Source: Bradyrhizobium sp. Rc3b (lineage in GTDB: Bacteria > Pseudomonadota > Alphaproteobacteria > Rhizobiales > Xanthobacteraceae). Taken from it: DNA of 64,000 nucleotides. Location: positions 558,001 through 622,000 of the forward strand of contig NZ_FOUS01000001.1 in the NCBI RefSeq assembly GCF_900114915.1. The letters are read 5' to 3'. Positions 17,217 to 26,724 of this stretch are shown one piece after another; within the stretch, counting starts at the first letter, position 1; the number at the start of each line of letters is the position of its first letter. Under the pieces are notes generated by a model, which searched no databases, was not told the origin of the DNA, and worked only from the letters and a program-made list of their open reading frames with translations. The position numbers were made by a program, and so were the translations under genes.

Positions 17217-17646
17217 GGCTGCGCCCCGGGGCCCGCGACCTTCCGGCGCATCGAATAACCCGTCGGACGGACGCCGGGATTGCCCCCTCTTTCAACAGGC
17301 GGGCGCGGTCCATAGATTGACGTCGGCTTAAGGCGTGAAGGAACATTGTGCGGCCGAAATCATCAAAACTTCATGGCGCCTGCGCAGGATCGCCATGGAG
17401 ATTCGCCTCAAGTCCTGCCGCCGAAGGCGTCAAACCGTGCATCAGGAGCCCGCAACCCTGCCTAAAATATTGAATGCACGTGTTTTTGTTCGAATTGGCG
17501 AATTCCACTCCGCGCCAAAACGCGCTAGTGGAGGGGCAGGGGGCATGCGCGATACCGGAGCCGGCGGCGAGGGTTCGTTGAGTGCCAGTGCGTCGTCCGC
17601 CTGTTCGCCGGCCACCCTGGCCGCTGAAGCGTTGTTCGAGGTCTAG
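17217..17646. other. 430-base intergenic region
   Basis: No convincing gene. One open frame (17335-17646) has no family features, an Arg/Ser-rich composition and ends at the next ATG; rejected. The region is AT-richer near 17460-17520 (CCTAAAATATTGAATGCACG, then TTTTTGTTCGAATTGG), a plausible promoter zone for the membrane protein gene at 17647, whose ribosome-binding site is GAGGT at 17638. Confidence 0.4.
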
Positions 17647-18702
17647 ATGCTGGAAGCCATACGCAGGGCGACGTCGTTTCTGCGCCAGAAGCAAGTCCTG
17701 CATAAGCTTGGCGTTGTGATCAGCGTCGCGGTCATCGGCATCGCTTGCTATGTGCTCTACCACATGTTGCGAGGCATCGATTTCAACGAAGTCCTCGAAG
17801 CGATCAAGAGCACCGAGCCGACCCAGATCGCGATGGCGGCGCTGTTCGTCACCGCGGGCTATTTCACCCTGACCTTCTACGACCTGTTCGCCGTGCGCGC
17901 GATCGGCCATGCCCATGTGCCCTATCGCATCAACGCGCTCGCGGCCTTCACCAGCTATTCGATCGGCCACAATGTCGGCGCATCCGTCTTCACCGGCGGC
18001 GCGGTGCGCTATCGCATCTATTCGGCCTACGGGCTGAACGCGATCGACGTCGCGAAGATTTGCTTCCTCGCCGGCCTGACCTTCTGGCTCGGCAATGCCG
18101 CCGTGCTCGGCCTCGGCATCTCCTATCATCCGGAGGCCGCCGCCTCGATCGACCAGCTGCCTCCATGGCTGAACCGGACGCTGGCGCTGATGATCATCGT
18201 CGGGCTGGTCGGCTACGTGGTCTGGGTCTGGACCCAGCCGCGCGTGGTCGGCCGCGGGCCCTGGACCGTGGTGCTGCCGGGCGGCCCGCTGACGCTGCTC
18301 CAGATCGCGATCGGCATCGTCGATCTCGGCTTCTGCGCGCTCGCGATGTACGTGCTGGTCCCGGACGAGCCCAATCTCGGCTTCGTGGTGGTCGCGGTGA
18401 TCTTCGTCTCGGCCACCCTGCTCGGCTTCGCCAGCCACTCGCCCGGCGGGCTCGGGGTGTTCGACGCCGCCATGCTGGTCGGTCTCTGGCAGATGGATCG
18501 CGAGGAACTTCTGGGCGGCATGCTGCTGTTCCGCGTCCTCTATTATCTGTCGCCCTTCGTCATATCTGTAATCTTGCTGACGTTTCGCGAAGTTATCATC
18601 GGCGCACGATCGAAGCGCTTGCAGCAGGCGGCGCTCAAGCTCGACCCCGGCCCGGCGCGTGAAGCCGCTTATGTGAGAGAGCGCAGCGACAGCGGTGCCT
18701 GA
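17647..18702 (+). CDS. Lysylphosphatidylglycerol synthase-like transmembrane (UPF0104/YbhN) protein
   Basis: 351 residues with at least six to eight membrane helices (for example LGVVISVAVIGIACYVLYHML, IAMAALFVTAGYFTLTFY, LALMIIVGLVGYVVWVW, VVVAVIFVSATLLGF). The family motif SYSIGHNVGASVFTGGAVRYRIYSAYGL and the SHSPGGLGVFDAAML segment match the flippase-like domain of MprF, without its soluble synthase domain. Such stand-alone proteins may translocate lipid or glycolipid. It is followed by phoR after 57 bases. Confidence 0.87.
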   Translation: MLEAIRRATSFLRQKQVLHKLGVVISVAVIGIACYVLYHMLRGIDFNEVLEAIKSTEPTQIAMAALFVTAGYFTLTFYDLFAVRAIGHAHVPYRINALAAFTSYSIGHNVGASVFTGGAVRYRIYSAYGLNAIDVAKICFLAGLTFWLGNAAVLGLGISYHPEAAASIDQLPPWLNRTLALMIIVGLVGYVVWVWTQPRVVGRGPWTVVLPGGPLTLLQIAIGIVDLGFCALAMYVLVPDEPNLGFVVVAVIFVSATLLGFASHSPGGLGVFDAAMLVGLWQMDREELLGGMLLFRVLYYLSPFVISVILLTFREVIIGARSKRLQQAALKLDPGPAREAAYVRERSDSGA

Positions 18703-18759
18703 CGGCGCCAAGCCTTATTTGACAGGCCTTCAGACAAGCCCCAGGAGAAGTCCGCCCCG

Positions 18760-20052
18760 ATGGCGATCGACGCCCCATCTTCTCCCTCCGCGCAGCCCTG
18801 GTCCGACCGGCTGCGGCATTCGACCGTGATCCTGATCGCCGCGGCGCTGGCGCTGTCCGTCGTCGTCTCGCTCGGCGACTTGTCGGCGCTGCACGCCGCC
18901 ATCGTGTTCCTCTGTATCGCGGCGGCCGCGCTGATCCCGTGGCGGCTGCACGATCCCGCCGCCTCGCGCGACGACGTCAGGCGCATCAACCCGGTCGAGA
19001 GCGCGGCGGTGGCCGCCGTCGTCGCCGGCATGCCGGATCCGGCGGTGCTGCTCGACCGCGCCGGCCGCGTCATCCATCTCAATGCCGCCGCCGCCCAGCT
19101 CGCACCGGCGCTGCGCCGGAACGAGCTGGCCCAGTTCGCGCTGCGCTCGCCCGAGATCATCACCGCGCTGCGCGAGGCGATCGCGACCACCGAGCCGCGG
19201 CGCGCGACCTATCTCGACCACGTCCCGGTCGACCGCTGGCTGGAGCTCATGATCACGCCGGTGCCGGTGCCGACCAGCTTCGGCGGCGCCGACAAATGCA
19301 TGCTGATGACCTTCCACGACCAGACGCCGCTGCGCCGGGTCGAGGAGATGCGGGCCGACTTCGTCGCCAATGCCAGCCACGAGCTGCGCACGCCGCTGGC
19401 CGCGCTGTCGGGCTTCATCGACACGCTGCAGGGCCAGGCCAAGGACGATCCCAAGGCGCGCGAGCGCTTCCTCGGCATCATGCACAACCAGGCCACCCGC
19501 ATGGCGCGCCTGATCGACGATCTGTTGTCGCTGTCGCGGGTCGAGCTGTCGGCCCATGTCCGGCCCGACACCCTGGTCGACCTGCTGCCGATCATCCGCC
19601 AGGTCGCCGACGGGCTCGAGCCGCTGGCGCGCGAGCGTCAGGTCGAGGTCGAGATCCATCTACCCGAGGGACCGGTGATGATCGCGGGCGACCGCGAGGA
19701 GCTGCTCCGCCTGTTCGAGAATTTGATCGAGAACGCGCTCAAATACGGTGCCTCCGGCGGACGCGTCATCGTGTCGCTGACCTCAGCCGCAGCCACTGAT
19801 GGAACTCAGGAAATCCGGATCATGGTCCGCGATTTCGGTCCCGGCATCGCGCCCGAGCACCTGCCGCGGCTGACCGAGCGGTTCTACCGCGTCGACGTCG
19901 GCGACAGTCGCTCGCAGGGCGGCACCGGGCTCGGATTATCGCTGGTGAAACATATTCTTAACCGCCATCGCGGCCGGCTTTTGATCGAAAGCGTGCCCCG
20001 TCAGGGGGCCACTTTCACCGCCTGTTTTCCCCAGGCTAAGACTTTAGTTTAA
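18760..20052 (+). CDS. phoR: Phosphate regulon sensor histidine kinase PhoR
   Basis: 430 residues. Two N-terminal membrane segments (TVILIAAALALSVVVSLG, AAIVFLCIAAAALIPW), a PAS-like region from about 85, then HisKA with the phospho-acceptor in FVANASHELRTPLAALSGF and a HATPase_c domain with N box (LIENALKYGASGG), G1 (VRDFGPGIAPEHL), F and G2 (GGTGLGLSLVKHI). It phosphorylates PhoB when phosphate is low, under control of the Pst transporter and PhoU. The whole pst-pho set follows on the same strand. The length equals that of other alphaproteobacterial PhoR. Confidence 0.94.
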   Translation: MAIDAPSSPSAQPWSDRLRHSTVILIAAALALSVVVSLGDLSALHAAIVFLCIAAAALIPWRLHDPAASRDDVRRINPVESAAVAAVVAGMPDPAVLLDRAGRVIHLNAAAAQLAPALRRNELAQFALRSPEIITALREAIATTEPRRATYLDHVPVDRWLELMITPVPVPTSFGGADKCMLMTFHDQTPLRRVEEMRADFVANASHELRTPLAALSGFIDTLQGQAKDDPKARERFLGIMHNQATRMARLIDDLLSLSRVELSAHVRPDTLVDLLPIIRQVADGLEPLARERQVEVEIHLPEGPVMIAGDREELLRLFENLIENALKYGASGGRVIVSLTSAAATDGTQEIRIMVRDFGPGIAPEHLPRLTERFYRVDVGDSRSQGGTGLGLSLVKHILNRHRGRLLIESVPRQGATFTACFPQAKTLV

Positions 20053-20085
20053 GCCTGAAACTCCAGCGATTTCAATCGCTTGAGT

Positions 20086-20103
20086 GTGTCATCCGACTGT
20101 CAC
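20086..20103 (+). promoter_or_regulatory. PHO box (PhoB-binding site) before pstS
   Basis: GTGTCATCCGACTGTCAC is two 7-base repeats (GTGTCAT, CTGTCAC) separated by four bases, close to the consensus CTGTCAT-N4-CTGTCAT. It lies 100 bases before the pstS ATG and 33 bases after the phoR stop. This makes pstS the start of a PhoB-induced unit. Confidence 0.85.
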
Positions 20104-20202
20104 GAAACCTTCGTAAAAGCACAGCCGACCGCTCCTAAAGGGGCGGCGCGGGGAGCGCGATCGGGCGCGGTTGGCGCTTCGCTCCCCTGTATGGAGACCA
20201 GC

Positions 20203-21216
20203 ATGAATTTCATCAAAACCATGGTCGCTGCCGGCTTGCTCGCCGCATCGACGACAGTGGCCTTCGCTGCCGACATCACGGGTGCCGGTGCCACCTTCCC
20301 GTTCCCGATCTATTCCAAATGGGCTGACGCCTACAAGAAGGAGACCGGCAACGGTCTGAACTACCAGTCGATCGGCTCCGGCGGCGGCATCAAGCAGATC
20401 CAGGCCAAGACCGTGACCTTCGGCGCCAGCGACGCGCCGCTCAAGGCCGAGCAGCTCGAGAAGGACGGCCTCGTCCAGTGGCCGATGGTGATGGGCGCCA
20501 TCGTCCCCGTCGTCAACCTCGAGGGCGTGAAGCCCGGCGAGATGGTGTTCGACGGCGAGACGCTCGCCAGCATCTATCTCGGCAAGATCACCAAGTGGGA
20601 CGACGCCGCGATCAAGAAGCTCAATCCGAACGTGAAGCTGCCCTCGGACGCCATCACCGTGGTCCGCCGCTCGGACGGTTCGGGCACCACCTTCAACTTC
20701 ACCAACTACCTCTCCAAGGCCAGCGCGGACTGGAAGAGCAAGGTCGGTGAGGGCACCGCGGTCGAGTGGCCGGTCGGCGTCGGCGCCAAGGGCAATGAAG
20801 GCGTGTCGGGCAACATCAGCCAGACCAAGAACTCGATCGGCTATGTCGAGTACGCCTATGCCAAGCAGAACAAGCTGACCTACACCGGTCTCGTCAACAA
20901 GGCCGGCAAGCCGGTGCAGCCGACCGTCGAAGCCTTCCAGGCGGCCGCCTCCAACGCCGACTGGGCCAAGGCGCCCGGCTACTACGTCATCCTGACCGAC
21001 CAGCCCGGCGAGAAGTCCTGGCCGATCACCGCGGCGACCTTCATCCTCATGCACAAGGACGCCACCGACAAGGCGGCCTCGCAGGAAGCCATCAAGTTCT
21101 TCCGCTGGGCCTTCAAGAGCGGCGGCAAGGCGGCTGAACAGCTCGACTACATCCCGATGCCCGAAGGCGTCGTGACCCTGATCGAGAAGACCTGGGCTGC
21201 CGAGATCAAGAGCTAA
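20203..21216 (+). CDS. pstS: Phosphate-binding periplasmic protein PstS
   Basis: 337 residues. A signal peptide ([22 protein letters not shown], split here before ADITGAG) leads the high-affinity phosphate-binding protein. Phosphate-contact motifs are visible: [57 protein letters not shown] and [12 protein letters not shown] precedes the ATG at 20203 by six bases; an upstream in-frame ATG at 20191 lacks a site. Induced through the PHO box. A hairpin follows the stop, so pstS may be made in excess over pstCAB. Confidence 0.95.
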   Translation: MNFIKTMVAAGLLAASTTVAFAADITGAGATFPFPIYSKWADAYKKETGNGLNYQSIGSGGGIKQIQAKTVTFGASDAPLKAEQLEKDGLVQWPMVMGAIVPVVNLEGVKPGEMVFDGETLASIYLGKITKWDDAAIKKLNPNVKLPSDAITVVRRSDGSGTTFNFTNYLSKASADWKSKVGEGTAVEWPVGVGAKGNEGVSGNISQTKNSIGYVEYAYAKQNKLTYTGLVNKAGKPVQPTVEAFQAAASNADWAKAPGYYVILTDQPGEKSWPITAATFILMHKDATDKAASQEAIKFFRWAFKSGGKAAEQLDYIPMPEGVVTLIEKTWAAEIKS

Positions 21217-21220
21217 GTAG

Positions 21221-21293
21221 GGCTCTCGCGTCCCGGACGCGGCGCGGCCCTGGCGATACGAAGCATCGTCCAGCGTGCCGCTCCGCGAGAGCC
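21221..21293. repeat. Stem-loop repeat between pstS and pstC
   Basis: GGCTCTCGCG (21221-21230) and CGCGAGAGCC (21284-21293) are perfect complements enclosing a GC-rich centre with a second small stem (GGCGATACGAAGCATCGTCC). It begins a few bases after the pstS stop. A hairpin here would stabilise the pstS message or cut read-through. A related GTCCCGGACGC/GCGTCCGGGAC element is at 31071-31130. Confidence 0.7.
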
Positions 21294-21398
21294 GGGACCC
21301 GCAAGACTTCCGCTCCGGATCGGTCACGCCGTGTCCGGAGCGCGAGACCGACAAAAAGACTGACAACAAGCGTATATTATCGGGCACAGGGGATCGGC

Positions 21399-22397
21399 GT
21401 GGCAGAAATGGCCGTTCAGAGCGATGTAATCGACGACGCCGGACCGTATGACCGCGCCAAGGCCTTGAGCGCGTTCAAGCTCGGCGACGTTGCCTTCTAC
21501 TGGATCACGCGGCTGTCCGCGATCTCGGTGCTCCTCATTCTCGGTGGCATCATCGTCTCGCTGATCGTCGGCGCGTTCCCGGCGATGAAGGAATACGGCT
21601 TCTCCTTCCTGTGGACGCAGCGCTGGGCGCCGTCGGCCGATCCGCCCGTGCTCGGCGCGCTCGGGCCGATGTATGGCACGCTCGTCACCTCCTTCATCGC
21701 GATGCTGATCGCCATTCCCGTCGGTCTCGGCATCGCGATCTTCCTCACCGAGCTCTGCCCGCAATGGCTGCGTCGCCCGATCGGCATGGCGATCGAGCTG
21801 CTCGCCGGCATTCCCTCGATCATCTACGGCATGTGGGGCTTCTTCGTGCTGGGCCCGTTCCTGGCCAATACCTTCCAGCCCTTCATGATCAGGATCTTCG
21901 ACGGCGTGCCCGTGCTGGGCGCGATCTTCGCAGGTCCGCCGTCCTATCTCAGCACGTTCAACGCCGCGCTGATCCTCGCCATCATGGTGCTGCCCTTCAT
22001 CACCTCGATCTCGGTCGACGTGTTCAAGACGGTGCCGCCGGTGCTGAAGGAGGCCGCCTACGGCGTCGGCTGCACCACCTGGGAAGTCGTCCGCAGCGTG
22101 GTGATCCCCTACACCCGCGTCGGCATCATCGGCGGCGTCATGCTGGCGCTGGGCCGCGCGCTCGGCGAGACCATGGCGGTGACCTTCATCATCGGCAATT
22201 CGTTCCGCATCTCCTCATCGATCTTCGCGCCGGGCACCACGATCTCGGCGGCGATCGCATCCGAGTTCGCCGAGAGCGACGGCCTGCACCAGTCCGGCCT
22301 GATCCTGCTCGGCCTCTTGCTGTTCGTGCTGACGTTCTTCGTGCTGGCCGCAGCGCGGCTGATGCTGATGCGGCTGGACAAGAAGGCGGGGAAGTAA
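21399..22397 (+). CDS. pstC: Phosphate ABC transporter permease PstC
   Basis: 332 residues with six membrane helices, for example [20 protein letters not shown] and [23 protein letters not shown]. The EAA loop with the ATPase contact is [23 protein letters not shown] and the family motif [17 protein letters not shown] is present. It spans the inner membrane with PstA. Start is GTG at 21399 after AGGGGAT; an ATG three codons on is an alternative. The gap to pstA is 4 bases, so coupling is likely. Confidence 0.95.
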   Translation: MAEMAVQSDVIDDAGPYDRAKALSAFKLGDVAFYWITRLSAISVLLILGGIIVSLIVGAFPAMKEYGFSFLWTQRWAPSADPPVLGALGPMYGTLVTSFIAMLIAIPVGLGIAIFLTELCPQWLRRPIGMAIELLAGIPSIIYGMWGFFVLGPFLANTFQPFMIRIFDGVPVLGAIFAGPPSYLSTFNAALILAIMVLPFITSISVDVFKTVPPVLKEAAYGVGCTTWEVVRSVVIPYTRVGIIGGVMLALGRALGETMAVTFIIGNSFRISSSIFAPGTTISAAIASEFAESDGLHQSGLILLGLLLFVLTFFVLAAARLMLMRLDKKAGK

Positions 22398-22401
22398 CGT
22401 C

Positions 22402-23253
22402 ATGGCGCTCAATCCGATCTATTCGCGTCGTCGCCGCAAGGATATCGTCATCCGCGGCCTCTGCTTCGCCGCGGCTGCCTTCGGCGTCACCTGGCTCGCG
22501 CTGATCCTGGTCACGCTGCTCTTCAACGGCCTGGCCGGCCTCAATCTTCAGATCTTCGTCGCGGATACGCCGCCGCCCGGTTCGACCGAAGGCGGCCTGC
22601 GCAACGCGATCGTCGGTTCGATCATCATGACGTTGATCGGCGTCGGCATCGGCGCGCCGCTCGGCCTGTTCGCCGGTACCTACCTTGCCGAATACGGCCG
22701 CAACGACAAGCTGACCTCGGTGATCCGCTTCATCAACGACATCCTGCTCTCGGCGCCCTCGATCATCATCGGCCTGTTCATCTATGGCGCGGTGGTGGTG
22801 CCGATGCGTGGCTTCTCCGCGATCGCGGGCGCGCTCGCGCTCGCCGTCATCGTGATCCCGGTCGTGCTGCGCACCACCGAGGACATGCTGCTGCTGGTGC
22901 CGAATCCCCTGCGCGAGGCGGCCTCGGCGCTCGGCCTGCCGCGCTCGCTGGTGATCAAGCGTATCGCCTATCGTGCGGCCCGGTCGGGCCTCATCACCGG
23001 CGTGCTGCTCGCCACCGCCCGCGTCGCCGGCGAGACCGCGCCGCTGCTCTTCACCGCGCTGTCGAACCAGTTCTTCAGCCTCGGCCTGAACAAGACGATG
23101 GCCAACCTGCCGGTTACCATCAACAACTTCGTCCAGAGCCCCTATGCCTATTGGAAGCAGCTCGCCTGGAGCGGCGCGCTGCTGATCACGCTCACCGTGC
23201 TTGCCCTGAACATTGGCGCGCGCATCCTCGGCGCCGAGAGGACTGCAAAATGA
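22402..23253 (+). CDS. pstA: Phosphate ABC transporter permease PstA
   Basis: 283 residues, six membrane helices, and the transporter motif [26 protein letters not shown] (EAA loop). The [17 protein letters not shown] segment is typical of PstA. Starts 4 bases after pstC and its TGA overlaps the ATG of pstB (ATGA at 23250-23253). Confidence 0.95.
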   Translation: MALNPIYSRRRRKDIVIRGLCFAAAAFGVTWLALILVTLLFNGLAGLNLQIFVADTPPPGSTEGGLRNAIVGSIIMTLIGVGIGAPLGLFAGTYLAEYGRNDKLTSVIRFINDILLSAPSIIIGLFIYGAVVVPMRGFSAIAGALALAVIVIPVVLRTTEDMLLLVPNPLREAASALGLPRSLVIKRIAYRAARSGLITGVLLATARVAGETAPLLFTALSNQFFSLGLNKTMANLPVTINNFVQSPYAYWKQLAWSGALLITLTVLALNIGARILGAERTAK

Positions 23254-24068
23254 CCGACCTGTCCGTATCCATGAGTTCCAACGCTCATCTGGCCTCGCAG
23301 CCGCTGCCGGAAGCTCCGGCCAAGGTGACGGTGCGCAATCTCAATTTCTATTACGGCGAGCACCACGCGCTGAAGAACATCAACCTGACGCTGGGCGCCA
23401 ACCGCGTCACGGCGTTCATCGGCCCGTCGGGCTGCGGCAAGTCGACCCTGCTGCGCATCTTCAACCGGATGTACGATCTCTATCCGGGCCAGCGCGCCAC
23501 CGGTCAGCTCATGCTGGACCAGACCAACGTCCTCGACCCCAGGCTCGACCTCAATCTGCTGCGCGCCCGGGTCGGCATGGTGTTCCAGAAGCCGACGCCG
23601 TTCCCGATGACGATCTACGAGAACATCGCCTTCGGCATCCGCCTCTACGAGAAGATCTCGAAGTCCGAGATGGACGACCGCGTCGAGAAGGCGCTGCGCG
23701 GCGGCGCGCTGTGGAACGAGGTCAAGGACAAGCTCAACGCCTCCGGCCTGTCGCTCTCCGGCGGCCAGCAGCAGCGCCTGTGCATCGCCCGCACCGTCGC
23801 GGTGCGCCCTGAAGTGATTTTGTTCGACGAGCCCTGCTCGGCGCTCGATCCGATCTCGACCGCCAAGGTCGAGGAGCTGATCCAGGAGCTGTCCGAGAAC
23901 TACACGATCGCGATCGTCACCCACAACATGCAGCAGGCGGCGCGCGTCTCCGACAAGACCGCCTTCATGTATCTCGGCGAGCTGATCGAATTCGACGACA
24001 CCAGCAAGATCTTCACGTCGCCGAGCGACCGGCGCACGCAGGATTACATCACCGGCCGGTTCGGCTGA
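23250..24068 (+). CDS. pstB: Phosphate ABC transporter ATPase PstB
   Basis: 272 residues from the ATG at 23250; the longer open frame is not used. Walker [14 protein letters not shown]-loop [11 protein letters not shown] (the proline-rich sequence typical of PstB), signature [17 protein letters not shown], Walker [14 protein letters not shown] and the H-loop THNMQQA are all present. Powers phosphate import; together with PhoU it also signals to PhoR. Confidence 0.97.
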   Translation: MTDLSVSMSSNAHLASQPLPEAPAKVTVRNLNFYYGEHHALKNINLTLGANRVTAFIGPSGCGKSTLLRIFNRMYDLYPGQRATGQLMLDQTNVLDPRLDLNLLRARVGMVFQKPTPFPMTIYENIAFGIRLYEKISKSEMDDRVEKALRGGALWNEVKDKLNASGLSLSGGQQQRLCIARTVAVRPEVILFDEPCSALDPISTAKVEELIQELSENYTIAIVTHNMQQAARVSDKTAFMYLGELIEFDDTSKIFTSPSDRRTQDYITGRFG

Positions 24069-24079
24069 GGAGACGCGAC

Positions 24080-24796
24080 ATGGGTACTGAACATACCGCA
24101 AAAGCTTTCGACACCGACCTCCAGGAGCTCACCCGCCTGGTCGCCGAGATGGGCGGCATCGCCGAGCGCATGATCGTCGATTCCGTCGGCGCGCTGATCC
24201 GCCGCGACGTCGCGCTCGGCCAGCGCGTCGTCACCATCGACGCCGAGCTCGACGCGCTGCAGAAGCGCATCGAGGAACGCGCGGTGCTCACCATCGCCCG
24301 CCGCCAGCCGATGGCGGTGGATTTGCGCGAGATCGTCGGCGCCATGCGCGTTGCGACCGACCTCGAGCGCATCGGCGACCTCGCCAAGAACATGGGCAAG
24401 CGCGTCGCCGCGCTGGAGACCGACTTCCATCCGCTGAAGCTGTTCCGCGGCCTGGAGCACATGACCGACCTCGTGCAGCAGCAGGTCAAGTCGGTGCTGG
24501 ACGCCTATGCCGCGCATGATCTGCCGGCGGCGATGGCGGTGTGGAAGGGCGACGAGGAGGTCGACGCGATCTGCACCTCGCTGTTCCGCGAGCTCCTCAC
24601 CTACATGATGGAGGATCCGCGCAACATCTCGTTCTGCATCCATCTGATGTTCTGCGCCAAGAACATCGAGCGGATCGGCGACCACGCCACCAACATCGCC
24701 GAGACCGTGTTCTACATGATCGAGGGCCAGGCGATCACCGACAAGCGGCCGAAGGGCGACATGACCACCTTCGCCACGACGGTCCCGAATACCTGA
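24080..24796 (+). CDS. phoU: Phosphate signalling regulator PhoU
   Basis: 238 residues. Two three-helix PhoU repeats, each with the conserved metal-binding pattern: MAVDLREIVGAMRVATDLERIGDLAKN in the first and FCAKNIERIGDHATNIAETV in the second. It keeps PhoR in its phosphatase mode when Pst is saturated. Eleven bases after pstB, with GAGGAGACG before the ATG. Confidence 0.96.
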   Translation: MGTEHTAKAFDTDLQELTRLVAEMGGIAERMIVDSVGALIRRDVALGQRVVTIDAELDALQKRIEERAVLTIARRQPMAVDLREIVGAMRVATDLERIGDLAKNMGKRVAALETDFHPLKLFRGLEHMTDLVQQQVKSVLDAYAAHDLPAAMAVWKGDEEVDAICTSLFRELLTYMMEDPRNISFCIHLMFCAKNIERIGDHATNIAETVFYMIEGQAITDKRPKGDMTTFATTVPNT

Positions 24797-24819
24797 AGAC
24801 TTGAAGGAGCGACGACCCG

Positions 24820-25527
24820 ATGGGCGCACGCATTATGGTGGTTGAGGACGAGGAAGCTCTCACCGAGCTGCTTCGCTACAACCTCGAAGGCGACGGCTAT
24901 GACGTCGAGACGGTCATGCGCGGCGACGACGCCGACACCCGCCTCAAGGAGCACATCCCGGACCTGATCGTGCTCGACTGGATGCTGCCGGGCCTGTCGG
25001 GCATCGAGCTGTGCCGGCGCCTGCGCACCCGGCCCGACACCAAGCAGCTGCCGATCATCATGCTCACCGCGCGCGGCGAGGAGAGCGAGCGGGTGCGGGG
25101 ACTTGCGACCGGCGCCGACGACTACATCGTCAAGCCGTTCTCGGTGCCGGAGCTTTTGGCGCGCGTGAAGGGCCTGCTGCGGCGCGCCAGTCCTGAGCGG
25201 CTCGCGACAGTGCTGGCCTATGGCGACATCGAGCTCGACCGCGACAAGCGCCGCGTGGCGCGCTCGGGCCGGCCGATCGATCTCGGCCCGACCGAATATC
25301 GCCTGCTGGAGTTCTTCCTGGAGCATCCCGGCCGCGTGTTCTCGCGCGAGCAGCTGCTCGACAGCGTCTGGGGTCGCGACATCTACATCGATGAGCGCAC
25401 CGTCGACGTCCATATCGGCCGCCTGCGCAAGCTGCTCAATCTCGGCCGCGAGCAGGACCCGATCCGCACCGTCCGCGGCGCCGGCTACGCGCTCGACGAT
25501 CGCTTCGCGAAGGCGGAGCAGACGTAA
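24820..25527 (+). CDS. phoB: Phosphate regulon response regulator PhoB
   Basis: 235 residues. Receiver domain with acidic cluster VVEDEEALTELL, phospho-acceptor in LIVLDWMLPGLSG, and TARGEE, ADDYIVKPFS; winged-helix OmpR-type DNA-binding domain from about 130 (LDRDKRRVARSGRPIDLGPTEYRLLEFFLEHPGRVFSREQLLDSVWG, then RTVDVHIGRLRKLL). It is the product that binds the PHO box at 20086 and closes the regulon. Unusual only in lying downstream of the transporter, as is normal in alphaproteobacteria. Confidence 0.96.
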   Translation: MGARIMVVEDEEALTELLRYNLEGDGYDVETVMRGDDADTRLKEHIPDLIVLDWMLPGLSGIELCRRLRTRPDTKQLPIIMLTARGEESERVRGLATGADDYIVKPFSVPELLARVKGLLRRASPERLATVLAYGDIELDRDKRRVARSGRPIDLGPTEYRLLEFFLEHPGRVFSREQLLDSVWGRDIYIDERTVDVHIGRLRKLLNLGREQDPIRTVRGAGYALDDRFAKAEQT

Positions 25528-25572
25528 GGTTTGCAGGCGTTGGGTTTGGTGGGCTGCCGCCGCGTTCTCCGG

Positions 25573-25693
25573 TGTCGTCCCTGCGAAAGCAGGAACCCAT
25601 AACCACAGGCAGTGGTTTGGCGAAGACTCGGAGTGACCATCTCGCGCAACAACTGCGCCCTGTGGTTATGGATCCCCGCGTTCGCGGGGATGA
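25573..25693. repeat. Palindromic repeat, family A copy 3 (diverged)
   Basis: Left hairpin TGTCGTCCCTGCGAAAGCAG, inner CAGGCAGTGGTTTGGCGAAG, right hairpin ATCCCCGCGTTCGCGGGGAT. The two arms no longer match each other, and the centre differs from copies 1 and 2. Located between convergent phoB and gcrA, where it can end both transcripts. Confidence 0.75.
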
Positions 25694-25755
25694 GACCGAG
25701 TTGGTTGAGCCGTCATCGTATGACGGCTGCCGTCGTTGCGATCAGTTAGATCCGC

Positions 25756-26268
25756 TCAGCGCGGGCCCGGCTTTGCCGGGGCGCGACGGCGATCCGCCGC
25801 CGGCTGATACGCCACGCGCGAGTGCTGGGCGCAGTAGGGCAGGCCGGAGAGTGCCTTGCCGCCGCAGAAGAAGAAATCCGGGCTCGAGGGATCGCCGACC
25901 GGCCAGTGGCAGGTCGCCTCGTTCAGCTCGAGCAGCGACAGCCGCTGGCTCATCGGCACCACGTTGTCGTAGGTGACGGGTTCAGCCTCCACCTCGACCT
26001 CGAAGGCCTGCGCCAGCGCGGTGTTGCCGCGCGCGATGGGACGGGTCACCCGCATCATGTGCTGTGCGGGGCGCGCCTTGCGCGGCCGGGGCGCTGCCGA
26101 TGAAGGGCTCTTGGCGCGGCCGGACAGACCGAGCCTGTGCACTTTGCCGATCACGGCATTGCGGGTCACATTGCCGAGCTCAGCTGCGATCTGGCTGGCC
26201 GAAAGTCCGGCCTCCCAGAGCTTTTTCAGCTGCTCGACGCGATCGTCGGACCAGGTCAAAACCGTCAT
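25756..26268 (-). CDS. gcrA: Cell-cycle regulator GcrA
   Basis: 170 residues. The N-terminal helix-turn-helix is the GcrA signature (WSDDRVEQLKKLWEAGLSASQIAAELG, TRNAVIGKVHRLGLSGR). A Pro/Ala/Lys-rich linker leads to the C-terminal Cys/His domain LNEATCHWPVGDPSSPDFFFCGGKALSGLPYCAQHSRVAY, which binds sigma70 domain 2. GcrA binds promoters with methylated GANTC sites and activates cell-cycle genes. One GAATC lies at 26349-26353, about 80 bases before the start. Confidence 0.94.
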   Translation of the reverse strand: MTVLTWSDDRVEQLKKLWEAGLSASQIAAELGNVTRNAVIGKVHRLGLSGRAKSPSSAAPRPRKARPAQHMMRVTRPIARGNTALAQAFEVEVEAEPVTYDNVVPMSQRLSLLELNEATCHWPVGDPSSPDFFFCGGKALSGLPYCAQHSRVAYQPAADRRRAPAKPGPR

Positions 26269-26589
26269 TGCACCCTTTCCCTCGCTACGCGCCAGCCATC
26301 CTGGGGCCTCGCAGCGATTGCCTAAGCCTTCAAAAACCCGTGCCGTCAGAATCCCTTAAGGCTCGCCGGGCGCGTGACTGACGCCCGAACGTTTACGCCG
26401 GTACAAGAGGACTCTTGGGATCAGAACCGCTGCACGAGATGTCGTATCTGACAATCCAAACGCTACAATATGGCGTGACTCCCGCGCAAGAGTCCGCCGA
26501 CTCGCTTCCACATGTTCCGTGGTGAAAACCCGCAAAATCGGCACCGCAAGACTACGGATTCAGCGTTTCCTGAGGCTTTCCGGGCGGCA
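26269..26589. other. Noncoding region between gcrA and the argD promoter
   Basis: No supportable gene. It should hold the gcrA promoter; GANTC sites lie at 26349 (GAATC) and about 26554 (GATTC), consistent with CcrM methylation control of gcrA. Nothing else was recognised. Confidence 0.4.
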
Positions 26590-26617
26590 TTGACACCCGT
26601 CTTGCCAAGCATAAGAT
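26590..26617 (+). promoter_or_regulatory. Sigma70-type promoter before argD
   Basis: TTGACA at 26590-26595, a 16-base spacer and TAAGAT at 26612-26617. The predicted start (about 26624) places the hairpin at 26626-26648 at the very 5' end of the transcript, 75-100 bases before the argD ATG. Confidence 0.65.
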
Positions 26618-26625
26618 AGTCCCGC

Positions 26626-26659
26626 GTGCCGCCCTTAAAAGGCGGCACGTTTCGTTTTC
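26626..26659 (+). terminator. Hairpin with T-rich tail in the argD leader (possible attenuator or sRNA end)
   Basis: GTGCCGCC-CTTAAAA-GGCGGCAC, an 8-bp perfect stem, followed by GTTTCGTTTTCC. It resembles a weak intrinsic terminator placed at the start of the transcript. No leader peptide with Arg codons was seen, so classic arginine attenuation is not supported. Confidence 0.55.
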
Positions 26660-26724
26660 CGGGCCGGTCGATGGTGCGTTGCGCAATGCACGCGTCACAC
26701 CGTCCTCAACATTCAAGTGACATC

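Noticed and set aside
17335..17646. 103-residue ORF before the LPG-synthase-like gene
   Set aside because: No family features, no ribosome-binding site and odd composition; treated as promoter region.
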